From: Phaeoceros laevis
Lineage: Eukaryota > Anthocerotophyta > Anthocerotopsida > Notothyladales
Direction of reading: 5' to 3'
NCBI GenBank assembly: GCA_049999765.1
Contig: JBNGIQ010009481.1
Coordinates: forward strand, 600,235 to 664,234
DNA: 64,000 bases
Shown here: piece by piece, positions 54,085 to 64,000 of the stretch
Layout: every line of letters starts with the position of its first letter
Numbering within the stretch: position 1 is the first letter of the stretch
Position numbers and translations under genes: made by a program
The notes under the pieces: model-generated
Databases searched by the model: none
What the model was told of the DNA's origin: nothing
What the model saw: the letters and a program-made list of their open reading frames with translations, nothing else

Positions 54085-55780
54085 GGCTGTACAGGGACTT
54101 CAGCATGAAAACTAGGAGGTGGCTGTGTGATGGGAACTTCTGGCTCTACTTCCATAGTAGCTGCTTCGGTGCGGTGAGCCTTGGGTGCCACTAAGCTCTC
54201 CTCAGCGCTGTCTCTCTCATGTTTGGCAGCACACACGTATTCAGATTCACTAGTCGTGCAAATGAAGGCTTCCCGTCTCTCTCCATAAGATAGCATCTGA
54301 ACTTTGTCTACATGAGGCTTGGGCTCTATCACAGCTGGTGCAGCTGGCATACTCCCAACTGCTGTAGCTGGAGTCACAGTCGCGGCTGGAAATTGAGGTT
54401 GAACTCCTAACGCACTCTGCGTTGTAAAAGCTAGAGAGGGTGCCACATTTTGGGCTGGGACAGGAAAAACACCAGCCGTTCCCATCTGCCTTGGTTGCAC
54501 TGCTAGATTCACAGGAGGCTGGAAGCCAGTCTAAGCCCACATATGCGTCGGAACACCTCCTGGGCTGGGCATTGCAGGTTGGAGACCCATGCCCTGGCCA
54601 GCTCCCATCAATGGATTCGAATTCAGCATTTGCGCGGGAGCAGGCACCTGTCCTGACTCCTGCTCCGGGGGCATCATTTGCACAGACTGCACTGGATGCG
54701 CAAAATTTCCTTGTGGCACAATTCCTGAATTTTGTGGCATCTGTCCCAGAAAAGGATTGTAAGGACAACGCTTCAAACCATGCCCACGCTGGTTGCAAAG
54801 CGGGCACAGGTTTGTCGGGCACATGTTTGCATAATGACTAGGGTCTCCACATTTGTGGCATCTCCGAGGCTGGCCCGAGCCATATTGTCCATTCCACTGC
54901 CCTGGAGCCATCTGTGGACCCATTCCTGGGTATTGCCAAGACGGCATCGAACCCATCTGTACATTGGCGACCATATCTTCATCCTCTATGTTACAAACAT
55001 TCGTAGGTGGAGCCCTGAAGGGCACCCCCTTGTATGGCTCACCATACTCATCTGAAAGGCCAGAACTCCTCTGCAAGCTGGCCACGGTCGCTTGTAACTC
55101 ATGGAATTGCCTCAAAAATCTTCTTGTGGAGCAGCACCTGCTGCTCCACCTCTCATGCGATTCTCCAACTCTTGAGCCAGTCTGACACAATCCTCAAAAG
55201 GCCTATCCGGTGCCAGCAGCTCTTGCGAAAAGAACTCCCTTCGTAGGCCCCGAATCCACATGCCTTTCATTTCTTGCAGCTGTGGCACTGTTCGTAACTC
55301 CAGCAAGCTACCCAAACGCCTAGCTCGATTAGCGTAAATGCTCACGCATTCGTTTTGACGCTACTTAAGTGCATGTAATTTTTCTAAGCAGTCATAGCGA
55401 AAGCTTGGAGATCGAAAATGCGTGACAAACGCTTGGGTCAGCAGTGCCCAGGTCTCTCGCTCTTGAAACGTGAGGCTTTTGTACCAGTACTCGGCACTGC
55501 CTGTGAGTGATCCTGGAAATCTACTCAAAAACTGTTCATCACCGCCCTTGCTCACAGCATAGCAATGGCGTTGGAACCTCTGCAAATGATCGTCTAGGTC
55601 CTCCCCAAATCCTCCTTCAAACACTGGGGTAGAGGACCATGGCCCCTGGCGTCCGTACTGCTCAGCCATGTAGCCTGTTGGTCCCGAAAACCGCCCCTTG
55701 AAAAACAAACAACCGTTTCTAAATGGTTCAACTCCTTCTAAACCAGAGATCCTAGGGCAGCTCCCCAGCGTGGTCGCCAA
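54085..55780 (-). pseudogene. Gag region of the outer element
   Basis: Frames 55361-55780, 55112-55345, 54531-55190 and 54085-54512. The first two share a frame separated by a TAG (55361-55363); the last two share another, separated by a TAG at 54531-54533. Capsid-like FGEDLDDHLQRFQRHCYAVS and GSAEYWYKSLTFQERETWAL are followed by zinc knuckles CHKCGDPSHYANMC and CPLCNQRGHGLKRC and a Pro/Gln-rich tail. Confidence 0.8.
55762..55779 (-). promoter_or_regulatory. Primer-binding site, tRNA-Arg type
   Basis: On the minus strand TGGCGACCACGCTGGGGA lies 3 nt after the 5' LTR. TGG pairs with the tRNA CCA end and CGACCACG with the acceptor end of plant tRNA-Arg (…CGTGGTCG), from memory of that tRNA. 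Confidence 0.6.
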
Positions 55781-55782
55781 GA

Positions 55783-56554
55783 TGTCAAGGCTCGAATAGC
55801 CAGAAACTCCTCCCCGTCACAGTGCAAACAGGCCGGTCAGGCCCCTTCAAATGCTGGCCTTGCCCCCGACGGATGGGCTTCTCTCTCTCTCCTTCGTGGG
55901 TGCTCCTCCAGCGGTCTCGTGATGACACAAGGTTTCGCCACCCCTGAGAAAAGCTCACAACTCCCTTCACGGTACCTCTCCCTCGGCTTTTTATAGTCTT
56001 TCTTGAGCTGGGAAAGATCTCCTTCTCATTCAGCCCTGCCCTGCCCCGGAAGGGCAGTTACAGGTCTCGCACCAGTCCCCGTGTGTCCTGGTTACTTCGT
56101 TTCACACCCAAATTGCAGATCCGAGGGCTTGAAACACATGCTAAGGAATGCAAACTAATCAAAGCACAACAAGCCCGAGGGCCACCGACACAGATTCACC
56201 GCCAATGTTTCCCTTAAAACCAAACAAGGATGATTACATCATCAACAGAGTTCCGCAGCTTAAAGCATCTAACACCAAAACAAGGCATACTCGCCAATCC
56301 ATCGAAGATTCAGGGTGCCCACAAAGTAGTCCATGGCCTCAGCTCACAGGACAAAAGCAGAAAACACCTAGCAGCTCTGGCTTCCTCACCGCCTAAGTAC
56401 ACGGCTGCCTTGGACGGCAAGGCTCTGTCAGGATGACCTGTCAGCACAAACCGCTGTACAGGCGACAGGCATCAAAACATGCCTGCTTCTAAGCAAGGCC
56501 CTAGCAAAAACCAAAACCTACAGTCTAGCGCTCGAGTCTGGGGCAGCCCCAACA
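55783..56554 (-). repeat. 5' LTR of the outer element
   Basis: 772 bp from TGTCAAGG to CCCCAACA on the plus strand, with the TG...CA ends expected of LTRs. Similar to 38473-39213. A TTTTTATAG near 55990 on the plus strand is in both copies. Confidence 0.88.
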
Positions 56555-56560
56555 GGACAT

Positions 56561-56772
56561 AGGGTTGAGGGATTAAGGGATTTAGGGATATATGGATTTA
56601 GGGATTTAAGAATCTAGGAATTTAGGGATTAAGGGATTTAGGGATTCAGGAATTTAGGGGTTAAGGGTTTAAGGAATTTAGGAATTTAGGAATTTAGGGA
56701 TTTAGGGATTTAGGAATTTAGGAATTTAGGAATTTAGGAATTTAGGGTTTAAGGGATTTAGGGATTTGAAAA
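56561..56772. repeat. Degenerate telomere-like repeat array
   Basis: About 210 bp built from 7-8 bp units such as TTTAGGGA, TTTAGGAA and TTAAGGGA, related to the plant telomere repeat TTTAGGG. It starts within 10 bp of the outer element's LTR. Confidence 0.85.
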
Positions 56773-57106
56773 TTTACCTTAGTTTATGATTGAAGCGAAA
56801 TTCATTACTTAAATGTGCTTTCATGTGCACGTATTTATTTTGGCCCATTGAGGATCACTTTGTGAAATATCCTGCTTAACTCTCTAGTATGTGGGTCACC
56901 TCTTCTAGTCCTGCTTCAGGTGGTCTACTTGTTAGCGGACTGTGTACTAGGTAGTCTACCGGTTTTGGCAGATTGTGCACCGCAGAACAATACAGAAATC
57001 CTATTGCATTCGTGATGTGTTTGTAATTTCACAATTCGTTCAATTTTAACATTCGTACTATTTTAACATTCGTTCTAAACTAACATTCACCCTAAAACTA
57101 ACATTC

Positions 57107-57180
57107 GTTCAGGGTGATTAATAATTACCCCTAGGGATAATTATTAATCACATAGGTATGTGATTCTATCTACCCTGAAC
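57107..57180. repeat. Nested inverted repeats (hairpin)
   Basis: Inner arms GTGATTAATAATTA (57114-57127) and TAATTATTAATCAC (57138-57151) pair perfectly around a 10-nt loop. Outer arms GTTCAGGGT (57107-57115) and ACCCTGAAC (57172-57180) also pair. Just upstream, TTTTAACATTCGT-like units repeat. It may be the end of a small MITE-like element. Confidence 0.7.
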
Positions 57181-59240
57181 CGGGTGGGGGTAGTCACCGA
57201 AGCAAGGAGGTTGGATCCCAGGAGCGCGGGAGAACCCGGCGCGGACTGATTGCTCTTGCCTCCCAAGCTCTCAAAGCCTCCAATCCCTCTCAAATCACCA
57301 CAATCTACACATGGATGGCGGCGCAATCCTCTAGCGCGACTAGCGTGGGCGTGGATTGCGTTCTTTCTTGCACCTCCCCAAGACGGCGCCATCGTCATCC
57401 TTTCAGCCAGCCAGTCGGCCAGATGTGAAGCGGCGCGAAGGGGAGGGGCGAATTGGTGCGGAGGAGTAGTCGCGAGAGACGAAACGGTGCTAGCAAACTC
57501 ACGGCTTCTCACTTCTGAATTTAAGTTTTTCGAAATTAAAAATCGAAGCGGTGCTTTGCGAAACGGTTTTTTTTGCAAAACGGTGTTTGCGAAAAGACAC
57601 TTTTTTTACTTTCGAGGTGCTGGTTTTTGCAAATAAATAGTGAAGCTGATTGCCTATTTTCACAAAGCATGGAAGGCAATTCAGGAGAAGGATTTCACCA
57701 TCCACCAGGTTGGAAACCACCTTGCCCATGCGCCGCCACTTCATTTAGGGGATCAATTTCTTGGGATTCACTTTGGACAATGATGGGGATTATTATGGCG
57801 AATTCTAAGAATGAGATTACTTCTAATGATAGAATTTTGCTCTTAACCATGATTGCTGACCTTAATTAGGGAGTGCGCTTGGTCGCCAACAGTTGATAGA
57901 AGGCAATCATCATCGCCGACGTCGAAATAGAAGAGGAGGACATGGAGGCGATGCTTTGCCCCTGCATCAACAACCATTAGAATACTTACAATGGCAAGCA
58001 AGGGATCGTGCTGCAACAAGGCCAGACCCAGTGGGGCCCCTGCGACTAGACATTCGAAGTGGAATTAAAGGTTGGATATAGATTGCTCAACCTGTAGCAA
58101 GGGAGGAAGTTCAACATCAAGCTCAACCTCAACGATTCATCACATCTGTTGCCTAGCATATTTCGGCTGAGCAACTAGCCATGAGACTTGAGAGAGTTGC
58201 ATTGTCAATGCAATCAAAGCATGTAAATATTATCAGATCGCTAGCTAGAGTTTATGCACAAATTACTAGCTTAGATGAGCATTTTAGAATCTTGGACTTG
58301 AAGGTCCTCATGCTTTTGCGCCCACATCTCTGCGGTAGCATGAAATGCACAATTCAGCTTTGCTTCCACCAATAGGACATATAGTTCCTGACACAACTAG
58401 CTGCATAGCTTGCTTTCAGCGGTCCATGAATAGTGCAGTTCATGATGTTGCTCTAATAGATAACTTAGAAGCAGAAATGCTGCATCTATAAATCACGAAT
58501 GTGGCCTATCTCCCCTGGAAGAATTATTGCTGAAAGGCTCAAGCAAGAGAGGCTTCAGAGGGAGCAAGAGCTTGCGTAATCAGGAAGCTCATGTTTTCTA
58601 CTGAAAACGAATCGAAGTGTGTGTTCAAGTGGGGTGTTAAAAGATAGTTTACTTTACATCCACTTATATAATGTCATAGATAGTTTATTTGACACCCACT
58701 TATATAGACATTAGGGTTACATATATGTAGTGATCTAGAACATCCATGGTCATAACCGTTTCTGGTCTATTGAACTTGAGCACCCTTCACAATTGCTACA
58801 GAGCACGCTACTCACTATCATGTATGCTAGCGTGATTGTGTGCACACTGCACAATGTCATAATATCTTAATGCAATCTATTGGTTAACAAGAGTAAACGC
58901 TTCGCGTTCTACACATGATAAGTTGATATGGTGGGAAAATGTAACTTAAAGGGTAGTGGTAAGTTATGAGGCAAAAAGCTTAAACCATATAAATAATATG
59001 CCGACAATACCAGCACAACGTGAAAGATAATTGAATTATGGACTGGTAACTATTTGTTGCACGTGCGATTTGCAAAACTTTAGATTCATGTTAACAATGA
59101 ATGTATAACGACGAGAATATGATCTTCATATGATCTTCTCGTCATCCATTATTATTGCTTCACTGAACACAAGGTCTCTTAACCTGCACATTGATGATGT
59201 TCTTGTAGATCACAATTTGCATCTGCAAGAGGTTGGGGCC
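57181..59240. other. AT-rich intergenic region, no recognised gene
   Basis: About 2 kb with short ORFs on both strands (for example 57573-57869 and 57893-58081) that I do not recognise and that lack supporting splice sites. Probably decayed transposon or intergenic DNA. Confidence 0.4.
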
Positions 59241-59401
59241 CAAGAATTAAATGTATTAGTGATAAGTAAATTATCACGTGGAGGTCACTATGGGACCTAG
59301 AATTAAATGTATTAGTGATAAGTAAATTATCACGTGGAGGTCACTATGGGACCTAGAATTAAATGTATTAGTGATAAGTAAATTATCACGTGGAGGTCAC
59401 T
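59241..59401. repeat. 56-bp tandem repeat, three units, ending at a gap
   Basis: Unit of 56 bp containing AATTAAATGTATTAGTGATA and TATCACGTGGAGGTCACTAT, repeated with start points at 59245, 59301 and 59357. The third unit runs into the 100-N gap at 59402-59501, so the array is probably longer. Each unit carries CACGTG. Confidence 0.85.
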
Positions 59402-60001
59402 NNNNNNNNNNNNNNNNNNNNNNNNNNNNNNNNNNNNNNNNNNNNNNNNNNNNNNNNNNNNNNNNNNNNNNNNNNNNNNNNNNNNNNNNNNNNNNNNNNN
59501 NAATTCAGTCTTTAAGGCTGCTCGAAGAAGCTGCATGGGGTGAGGCTGAAACTATAAGCATCAAAGAACTCTATCACAAAGAAAGCTGGGTCGGATGGAT
59601 AGTTGTTGTAGGAGACGGCAGGGTGGAAGAAAAATCTAAATTAGTCTCGCCTATTTTTACACAATCTTATTACTTCTAGTTCGTTTCTTTTTTTGCTTCC
59701 TATTGATTTAAATTAATTTCTGTGTTTATACATAATCTTACTACTTTTATTCTTTTATTCCATTCTCTTTTTTTTACCAATTAATATAAGCTTTAGTACA
59801 TTAATTTCGGTGTTTCCTATTTCTACATACTCTTACTGCTATTTTTTGTTCCTTTTTCGTTTCTTTACCCATTACTTCTTCTGCCTTTTTTAACTTATAA
59901 CTCCTGACATGTTGCCATTTGAAAATATCACACATTATATAAAAAAGGTACAGTACCCCTAAGATAAGTTTTTCAACTTATCAATAACATGTTTCATGAA
60001 A
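59402..60001. other. 100-N gap and T-rich sequence
   Basis: The gap occupies 59402-59501. From 59640 to 59900 a T-rich, roughly 100-bp unit (…ATACATAATCTTACTACTTT…) recurs about three times imperfectly. No gene seen. Confidence 0.5.
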
Positions 60002-61193
60002 TGTCGTGGTAGCATACATCGGGTGATGGTGCTTTGGGTAACTACAGCTTTCCATCCGCATCCAAGCGATTAGCGATAACTAAACCAGAATGCTGAAAAA
60101 CAGCTAAGGAATGCACTAGCAAAGGAAAAAGCAGCTCTTTACAAAAAGCTTCATCTTTGCACACAAACATCCAAATCAAAGCCTGCAGATATTCACTGCT
60201 ATGGGGAGTCTAGCTGAATTCGCATGCATGAGCACTTACAAGCAAAAACCCATGTAAGGATACAATCAAAGGTGAGGTTTACAACTAACAACTTCCAAGT
60301 CACAGCGCTGCCTAGTTCGGACTTGCTAAGACTAGCGGTGCAAGGCGTGGCAACGATGCTTGACGCGTGTTCACTCTCTCTCTCTCTCATCGGCAACCGC
60401 TACCGCCGGCGTGAATATTGCGGTCTTCATGTCATTGAGACTAGGACAACAACCCGTCCCTTGAGGGATGCATTAAGCTGATTACTTGTAGCCAACAATA
60501 ACCTGTTAGATGTAAAAAAGGTCATGCCGCATGTAACGCATGGGAAACAAGTGCCCCGAAAAGAAAAAGCGCACCATGATCCCGGCGCTATAATAAGGAA
60601 AGCAACGCACCGAAGCGCTGTAAGAAACGCAGAGAGAAACCTAGCAAAGAAGCGGTCGTTCCTTAAAAGTATGACACCATGTCCTGACAAGAGCACCCCA
60701 CTAACTGTATGCTGCATTCTAGGTGTCTGAGATGTGTTCACACATCACGACAACTGTCGTGCTAACATACATTGGGTGATGGTGCCTCGGGTAACTGCAA
60801 AGGAAAAAGCAGCTGCTTACACCCCCTCTGCCCCCTAGCAGTGAGACAGTTAGCTGGTCAAAGTGCTGGCAGAACGAGCTGCACAAGCATTGCAAAACCA
60901 AAGGGAATCTGACACCTGCACCAATTCCGGCTGCAAACAAAAAAGGTGGAAGCCTTTGTTGCAGTTATCACATAGTAGCATTTGGTGAGCATCGTCAAAC
61001 CTATGGCAAACCTAAGAAGGGGCACAGTGCTTTGGGTGTTGGGAGATGGTCTGCCCATCCTTGCCATGCAGTACCAGAATACCAGACGGTTTGATAGAGT
61101 GCACACGAAGGATAACACGGCTGACAGAAGTCTCCAAAGTGTCACCCTGCTGGCGTTGCATGTAAACAAAGTCGCCAAGTTCGAACACAAGTC
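60002..61193 (-). mobile_element. Second, diverged copy of the inner element's 3' end
   Basis: Plus-strand order: A1 (60002-60143), B (60144-60752), two nt (AC), A2 (60755-60821), a C-rich tract, then minus-strand coding. The coding part reads GDFVYMQRQQGDTLETSVSR, then GILVLHGKDGQTISQHPKHC, then after a deletion and TAG the PHD part MLLCDNCNKGFHLFC and LWFCNACAA. Repeat B has nearly the same length as in the 44-54 kb copy and shares short blocks with it (GGGGAGTCTAGCTGAATTC). The copy breaks off upstream of the integrase C-terminal domain. From 61194 to 61940 I see nothing else. Confidence 0.8.
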
Positions 61194-61940
61194 AAGCATC
61201 GTTGTTAAAAGTACTAGTCAGTACTTAATAAAATATGTAAGGGTGTATGGGTATTGAATACTATATGAAATTAAATACTGAATGAGTTTTTCCAACTTAT
61301 CTATTTTAGTGGTGCTTGGCGTATACTACTATAGTTGTCCCAACTTATGAATTTTTTTTGTAGTGGTACTTGGGTGTAAGTTACTTGGGAGACTAAACTA
61401 GCAAAGTTTTTTGGGAGACTAAATTACGAAGTTTAAAAATTGTAAAAAACTTACTATTTTTTATCCTAGAGTATAATTAATTTATTAAACCGGCTTGAAT
61501 AATGTACACCCAAGACTAAAACCAATCAGACTCCCCCACGTGGTGTAGCAATTAGTCCAGGATCAAAGATCATCGCCGGGATTCAAATCAATTAGGTAGA
61601 GTAGCGACACATCATTAGGCCTCCCAATGGCCCGCCTACCAGGCAGACTCGCAGACGTGTACCCACGGCTGCTCTTGCTGACTGAGCAAGATACAAGCTT
61701 CGCGCACATGAGCTATGGCTTCCACGGCCAGCTCCTCGCGAGTACAACCAAGTACAAGAAGATTGAGATTGAGATTAAGTCTAAGACTCATAGTGTCTTC
61801 TTCGGAGACAACAATCCTTTTTAAGCCTAGCTTAAACCTCTAAGTAGACTCTAAGAACTATTTAGAATGTAACATGGGAGTTTCCTCTTCTAGAATGAAA
61901 CATGGGAGTTTCCTCATCCATGCTCACCTTCCTGTTCAAG

Positions 61941-62075
61941 TCCTATTTCCCTTATTTGCCCAAATAACTTCTAGAATTTACAGTCCTATTTCTCTTATTT
62001 GCCCAAATAACTTCTAGAATTTACAGTGCTTGTTGCTATCTTATTTACCCAAATAACTTCTAGAATGTACAATGC
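61941..62075. repeat. 43-46 bp tandem repeat, three units
   Basis: The unit contains CTTATTTGCCCAAATAACTT and CTAGAATTTACAG, with starts near 61941, 61984 and 62030. A shorter duplication (ACATGGGAGTTTCCTC) lies just upstream at 61870-61917. Confidence 0.8.
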
Positions 62076-62276
62076 TGGTTACTGCTTGCATAAAAGAAAT
62101 CGGTTTTTAACCGCATTATAATATGACGGTTTTTTATCGATTTAAAAACTCTGTGCCTACACATACCGTTTGGTAATGGTTAGAAACCGGGAAGGTTACA
62201 TACTTAGCCGGTAATCAACCGGATGGTCCGTAGGTGCCTCCCGAGCACTGTGTAGGCCTAGTCTGCTGAGTCTGGT

Positions 62277-63425
62277 TTATTTGCCATTGTTGACGATATC
62301 GGAGAGGGATAACGTTCCCGAGTTGTCTCTGTCAAGCCGCTTAAATTCCTGCAGAATTTGTAACACATCGCTTTGGTCGATTTTTCCCAGCTCCTTGAGC
62401 TTGAACACTACAAACTCCATGGCCCTGCACAATGTTAACAACAGTCAGGGACAGAGTTCACACATTTGGTAAGAGGAGGTGGCGGTGGAAACCTGCATTT
62501 CGCACCTGACTCTGCCATCTTTGTCAATGTCAGCTGCCTCAAGGTCAGAGACGGTAGTCTCACGGGTGAGCACCCACTTTGCCAGTCTCTGTTGCCTGAC
62601 TTCGGTCCTCATCTCCGCCAGGGCCAGAAAGAACTGAGCGACACACAAGGTACTGACTAGTATCCAGACTGCTCCGAACAAGCGGCCTTGCCATGTCTGA
62701 AAGGTCTGATCTCCATACCCGAGTGTTGTAACTGTGACGCTGACGAAGTAGACAGCGTCCACCAGGCTCTTGCCCTCCACAGTTATGAGCACCACCACTC
62801 CCAACACGATGACAGCCAAAACAAGCACTCCTGTGAGGACCACTTTCCAGTAGGCTTCCATGACACTGATGTCCTCGCTCTGCTGCTGTGCACCAGCAGC
62901 CACTTTGTTCTTCCTGGACATGGCTTTCAGAAAGAACTCTTCCTGCCTGATCACCAGATAGTTGGCAGCACTGCCCAGGAGGACCCCTACAATCCCAAAA
63001 CCTAGAAACAGGTAGACGCATGTGAGCAATTTCGCTGCAGCCGTTGCTGGCACCAGGTCTCCGTAGCCTACTGTTGTCATTGTGACCATACAGAAGTAGA
63101 GAGCATCTACCAGAGTTGAGGTCCTTTGACCTTGCAAATGCGAGGAGCTGAAGTAGAACAAGGCAACGCCCGCAGCCAGGTACATGAGAAGAGTAAGGAA
63201 TGCTGCCTTCAGGATAGCAGACGTCTCTCTCTTGGAAGCGAAGGGAAGCAAGTCCACGGATTTGGCCACTGCACGAGGACAGCTCACATCCTCGTTGCAT
63301 GCCGGAGACGATCGTGACCGCAATAACCTCTTCCATTTGCTGTCTACATTTTCCCCCGTTGCATCATCAGTGTTCAGAAGCAGCCGCTGCTGTAAGGTCG
63401 TTTCACTTTTGCCGGCTTCACTCAT
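62277..63425 (-). CDS. TPK1: Two-pore K+ channel, TPK type (two exons)
   Basis: K+-selective channel, vacuolar in most plant members. Exons 62506-63425 and 62277-62424 give 355 residues. The ATG at 63425 is the first in frame. A 14-3-3 binding site RSRSSP (36-41) has the mode I form seen in Arabidopsis TPK1. Two pore loops carry K+ filters TTVGYGD and TTLGYGD, each between transmembrane helices. The C-terminus has EF-hand-like sequence: DIDKDGRV, split by the intron, and LDRDNSGTLSLSDIV. This Ca2+-binding region fits TPK channels activated by cytosolic Ca2+. The intron in the EF-hand region is 81 bp. Confidence 0.95.
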
Positions 63426-63959
63426 GGTGAATCTCACTGTCTACCCTGTCAGCTGTCCGAGCAAGCAACTGGCATGCGGGATGCGCCGCTCATAAACGAG
63501 GGGAACTTCAAAGAGCACAAAAAGTTCCAGGCACCTAACAGGATGAAAGAGGCCGCGGACAACTGCAAGCAACGAAGAATGCGTACCGCCCTGGGGAGAA
63601 GAGATACGAACTACGACGGGAATATGTCGACCGCATCACCAAAATTGAGTACCCTGATTCTCACGGTTGCTATCCACGCTTGCCTGCTCATTCCCTACCG
63701 CGATGCTGGGCCTTCAAATGCAGCTTGCACCAGCCACCGATGATCATGAAACGCTCCGGGACAGGTCATCCAGCTGCAGCTGGCCAAAGCAGTGGCAGGC
63801 CTGGGGTACATCCTGCAACTTCAGCCAGCAATGCAGCTTTGCTGTAGTCACTGTGGAGCGGCTTGAACAGTTCCCATGCCCCTTCCCGCGTCCTCAACTG
63901 GTCGCGTGGAGACCTCTACTGTGTACAAAGTTTGAGAAACAATACCTATGGTAACAATT
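63426..63959. other. Intergenic region between TPK and tRNA-Ser
   Basis: About 530 bp, expected to contain the TPK promoter. No ORF that I trust. Confidence 0.5.
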
Positions 63960-64000
63960 GTGAACTTGGCCGAGTGGTTAAGGCGGCAGACTCGAAATCT
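63960..64000 (+). tRNA. tRNA-Ser (anticodon CGA), 5' half, cut by window end
   Basis: Begins GTGAACTTGGCCGAGTGGTT: a 7-nt acceptor strand, then TG and the class II D arm. The anticodon region GCAGACTCGAAATCT has loop CTCGAAA with anticodon CGA. The variable arm, T arm and 3' acceptor strand lie beyond the window. Confidence 0.85.

Larger units (their letters stand above)
38473..56554 (-). mobile_element. Outer Ty3/gypsy-type LTR retrotransposon (degenerate, with nested insertion)
   Basis: Minus-strand element bounded by two similar LTRs (5' LTR 55783-56554, 3' LTR 38473-39213). Order from the 5' end: LTR, 3-nt spacer, primer site, gag with two zinc knuckles, a 10-N gap that hides protease and reverse transcriptase, RNase H, a 9.7-kb nested element, a second RNase H-like domain and integrase. 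A second RNase H next to integrase is typical of Tat/Ogre-like lineages. Internal stops and frameshifts make it inactive. Confidence 0.85.

Noticed and set aside
57144-57640. Overlapping ORFs on both strands (144 and 128 codons)
   Set aside because: No recognisable motif, no splice support, and both strands open over GC-biased sequence; not enough to call a gene.

Overview
This is a nuclear segment of a land plant. The evidence is short spliceosomal introns (mostly about 70-150 bp), plant-type genes (GH19 chitinases, a plastid FKBP with a twin-arginine lumen signal, a two-domain glyoxalase I, a two-pore K+ channel, a CID7-type PAM2/CUE/SMR protein, a BOLA4-type protein), eukaryotic tRNAs and a degenerate array related to the plant telomere repeat TTTAGGG. 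Large PLS-class PPR genes with little or no intron sequence fit a seed-free plant such as a lycophyte (for example Selaginella). That lineage call is inference. I reconstructed exons by eye from splice sites, reading-frame phase and family conservation.

Gene-rich part (1-37.6 kb): the 3' end of a gamma-glutamyltransferase gene (+) meets the first of two tandem GH19 chitinase genes (-) tail to tail. Next come a five-exon PPR gene with an SMR-like C-terminus (-), a small secreted orphan (+), a plastid 6-phosphogluconolactonase with a GC-AG intron (-), a CID7-like gene (-), tRNA-Leu(UAG) (-), a three-exon BOLA4 gene (+), and a PPR gene of the RNA-editing type with a DYW-like domain (+). These are followed by a repeated cassette with tRNA-Ile(AAU), ribosomal protein eL38 (+), a broken kinase-like relic, a thylakoid-lumen FKBP (-), a second long PPR gene without a DYW domain (+) and decayed PPR remnants. 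A second copy of the cassette carries a tRNA-Ile pseudogene, and a nine-exon glyoxalase I gene (-) closes this part.

Retroelement part (38.5-56.6 kb): an outer Ty3/gypsy-type element lies on the minus strand. It has LTRs, a tRNA-Arg-type primer site, gag, RNase H, a second RNase H and integrase, and is interrupted by a 10-N gap. A 9.68-kb inner element (44107-53789) is inserted in its coding region and flanked by a 4-bp target duplication (GCCA). The inner element encodes gag, an aspartic protease, a C5 DNA methyltransferase-like protein, reverse transcriptase/RNase H, and a DDE integrase whose C-terminus carries a complete PHD finger. Its ends are not ordinary LTRs. On the plus strand they read A-B-gc-A-[coding]-B, the split-direct-repeat layout known from tyrosine-recombinase retroelements. 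A diverged second copy at 60.0-61.2 kb shows the same A-B-nn-A-[coding] order and a PHD remnant, so the layout looks like a family trait. A DDE-integrase retroelement combining a DNA methylation writer, a histone reader and split direct repeats is the most unusual thing in the window.

Last part (56.6-64 kb): telomere-like and other tandem repeats, a hairpin, two tandem arrays (one beside a 100-N gap), the second-copy remnant, a two-exon two-pore K+ channel gene (-) and the first half of tRNA-Ser(CGA) cut by the window edge.
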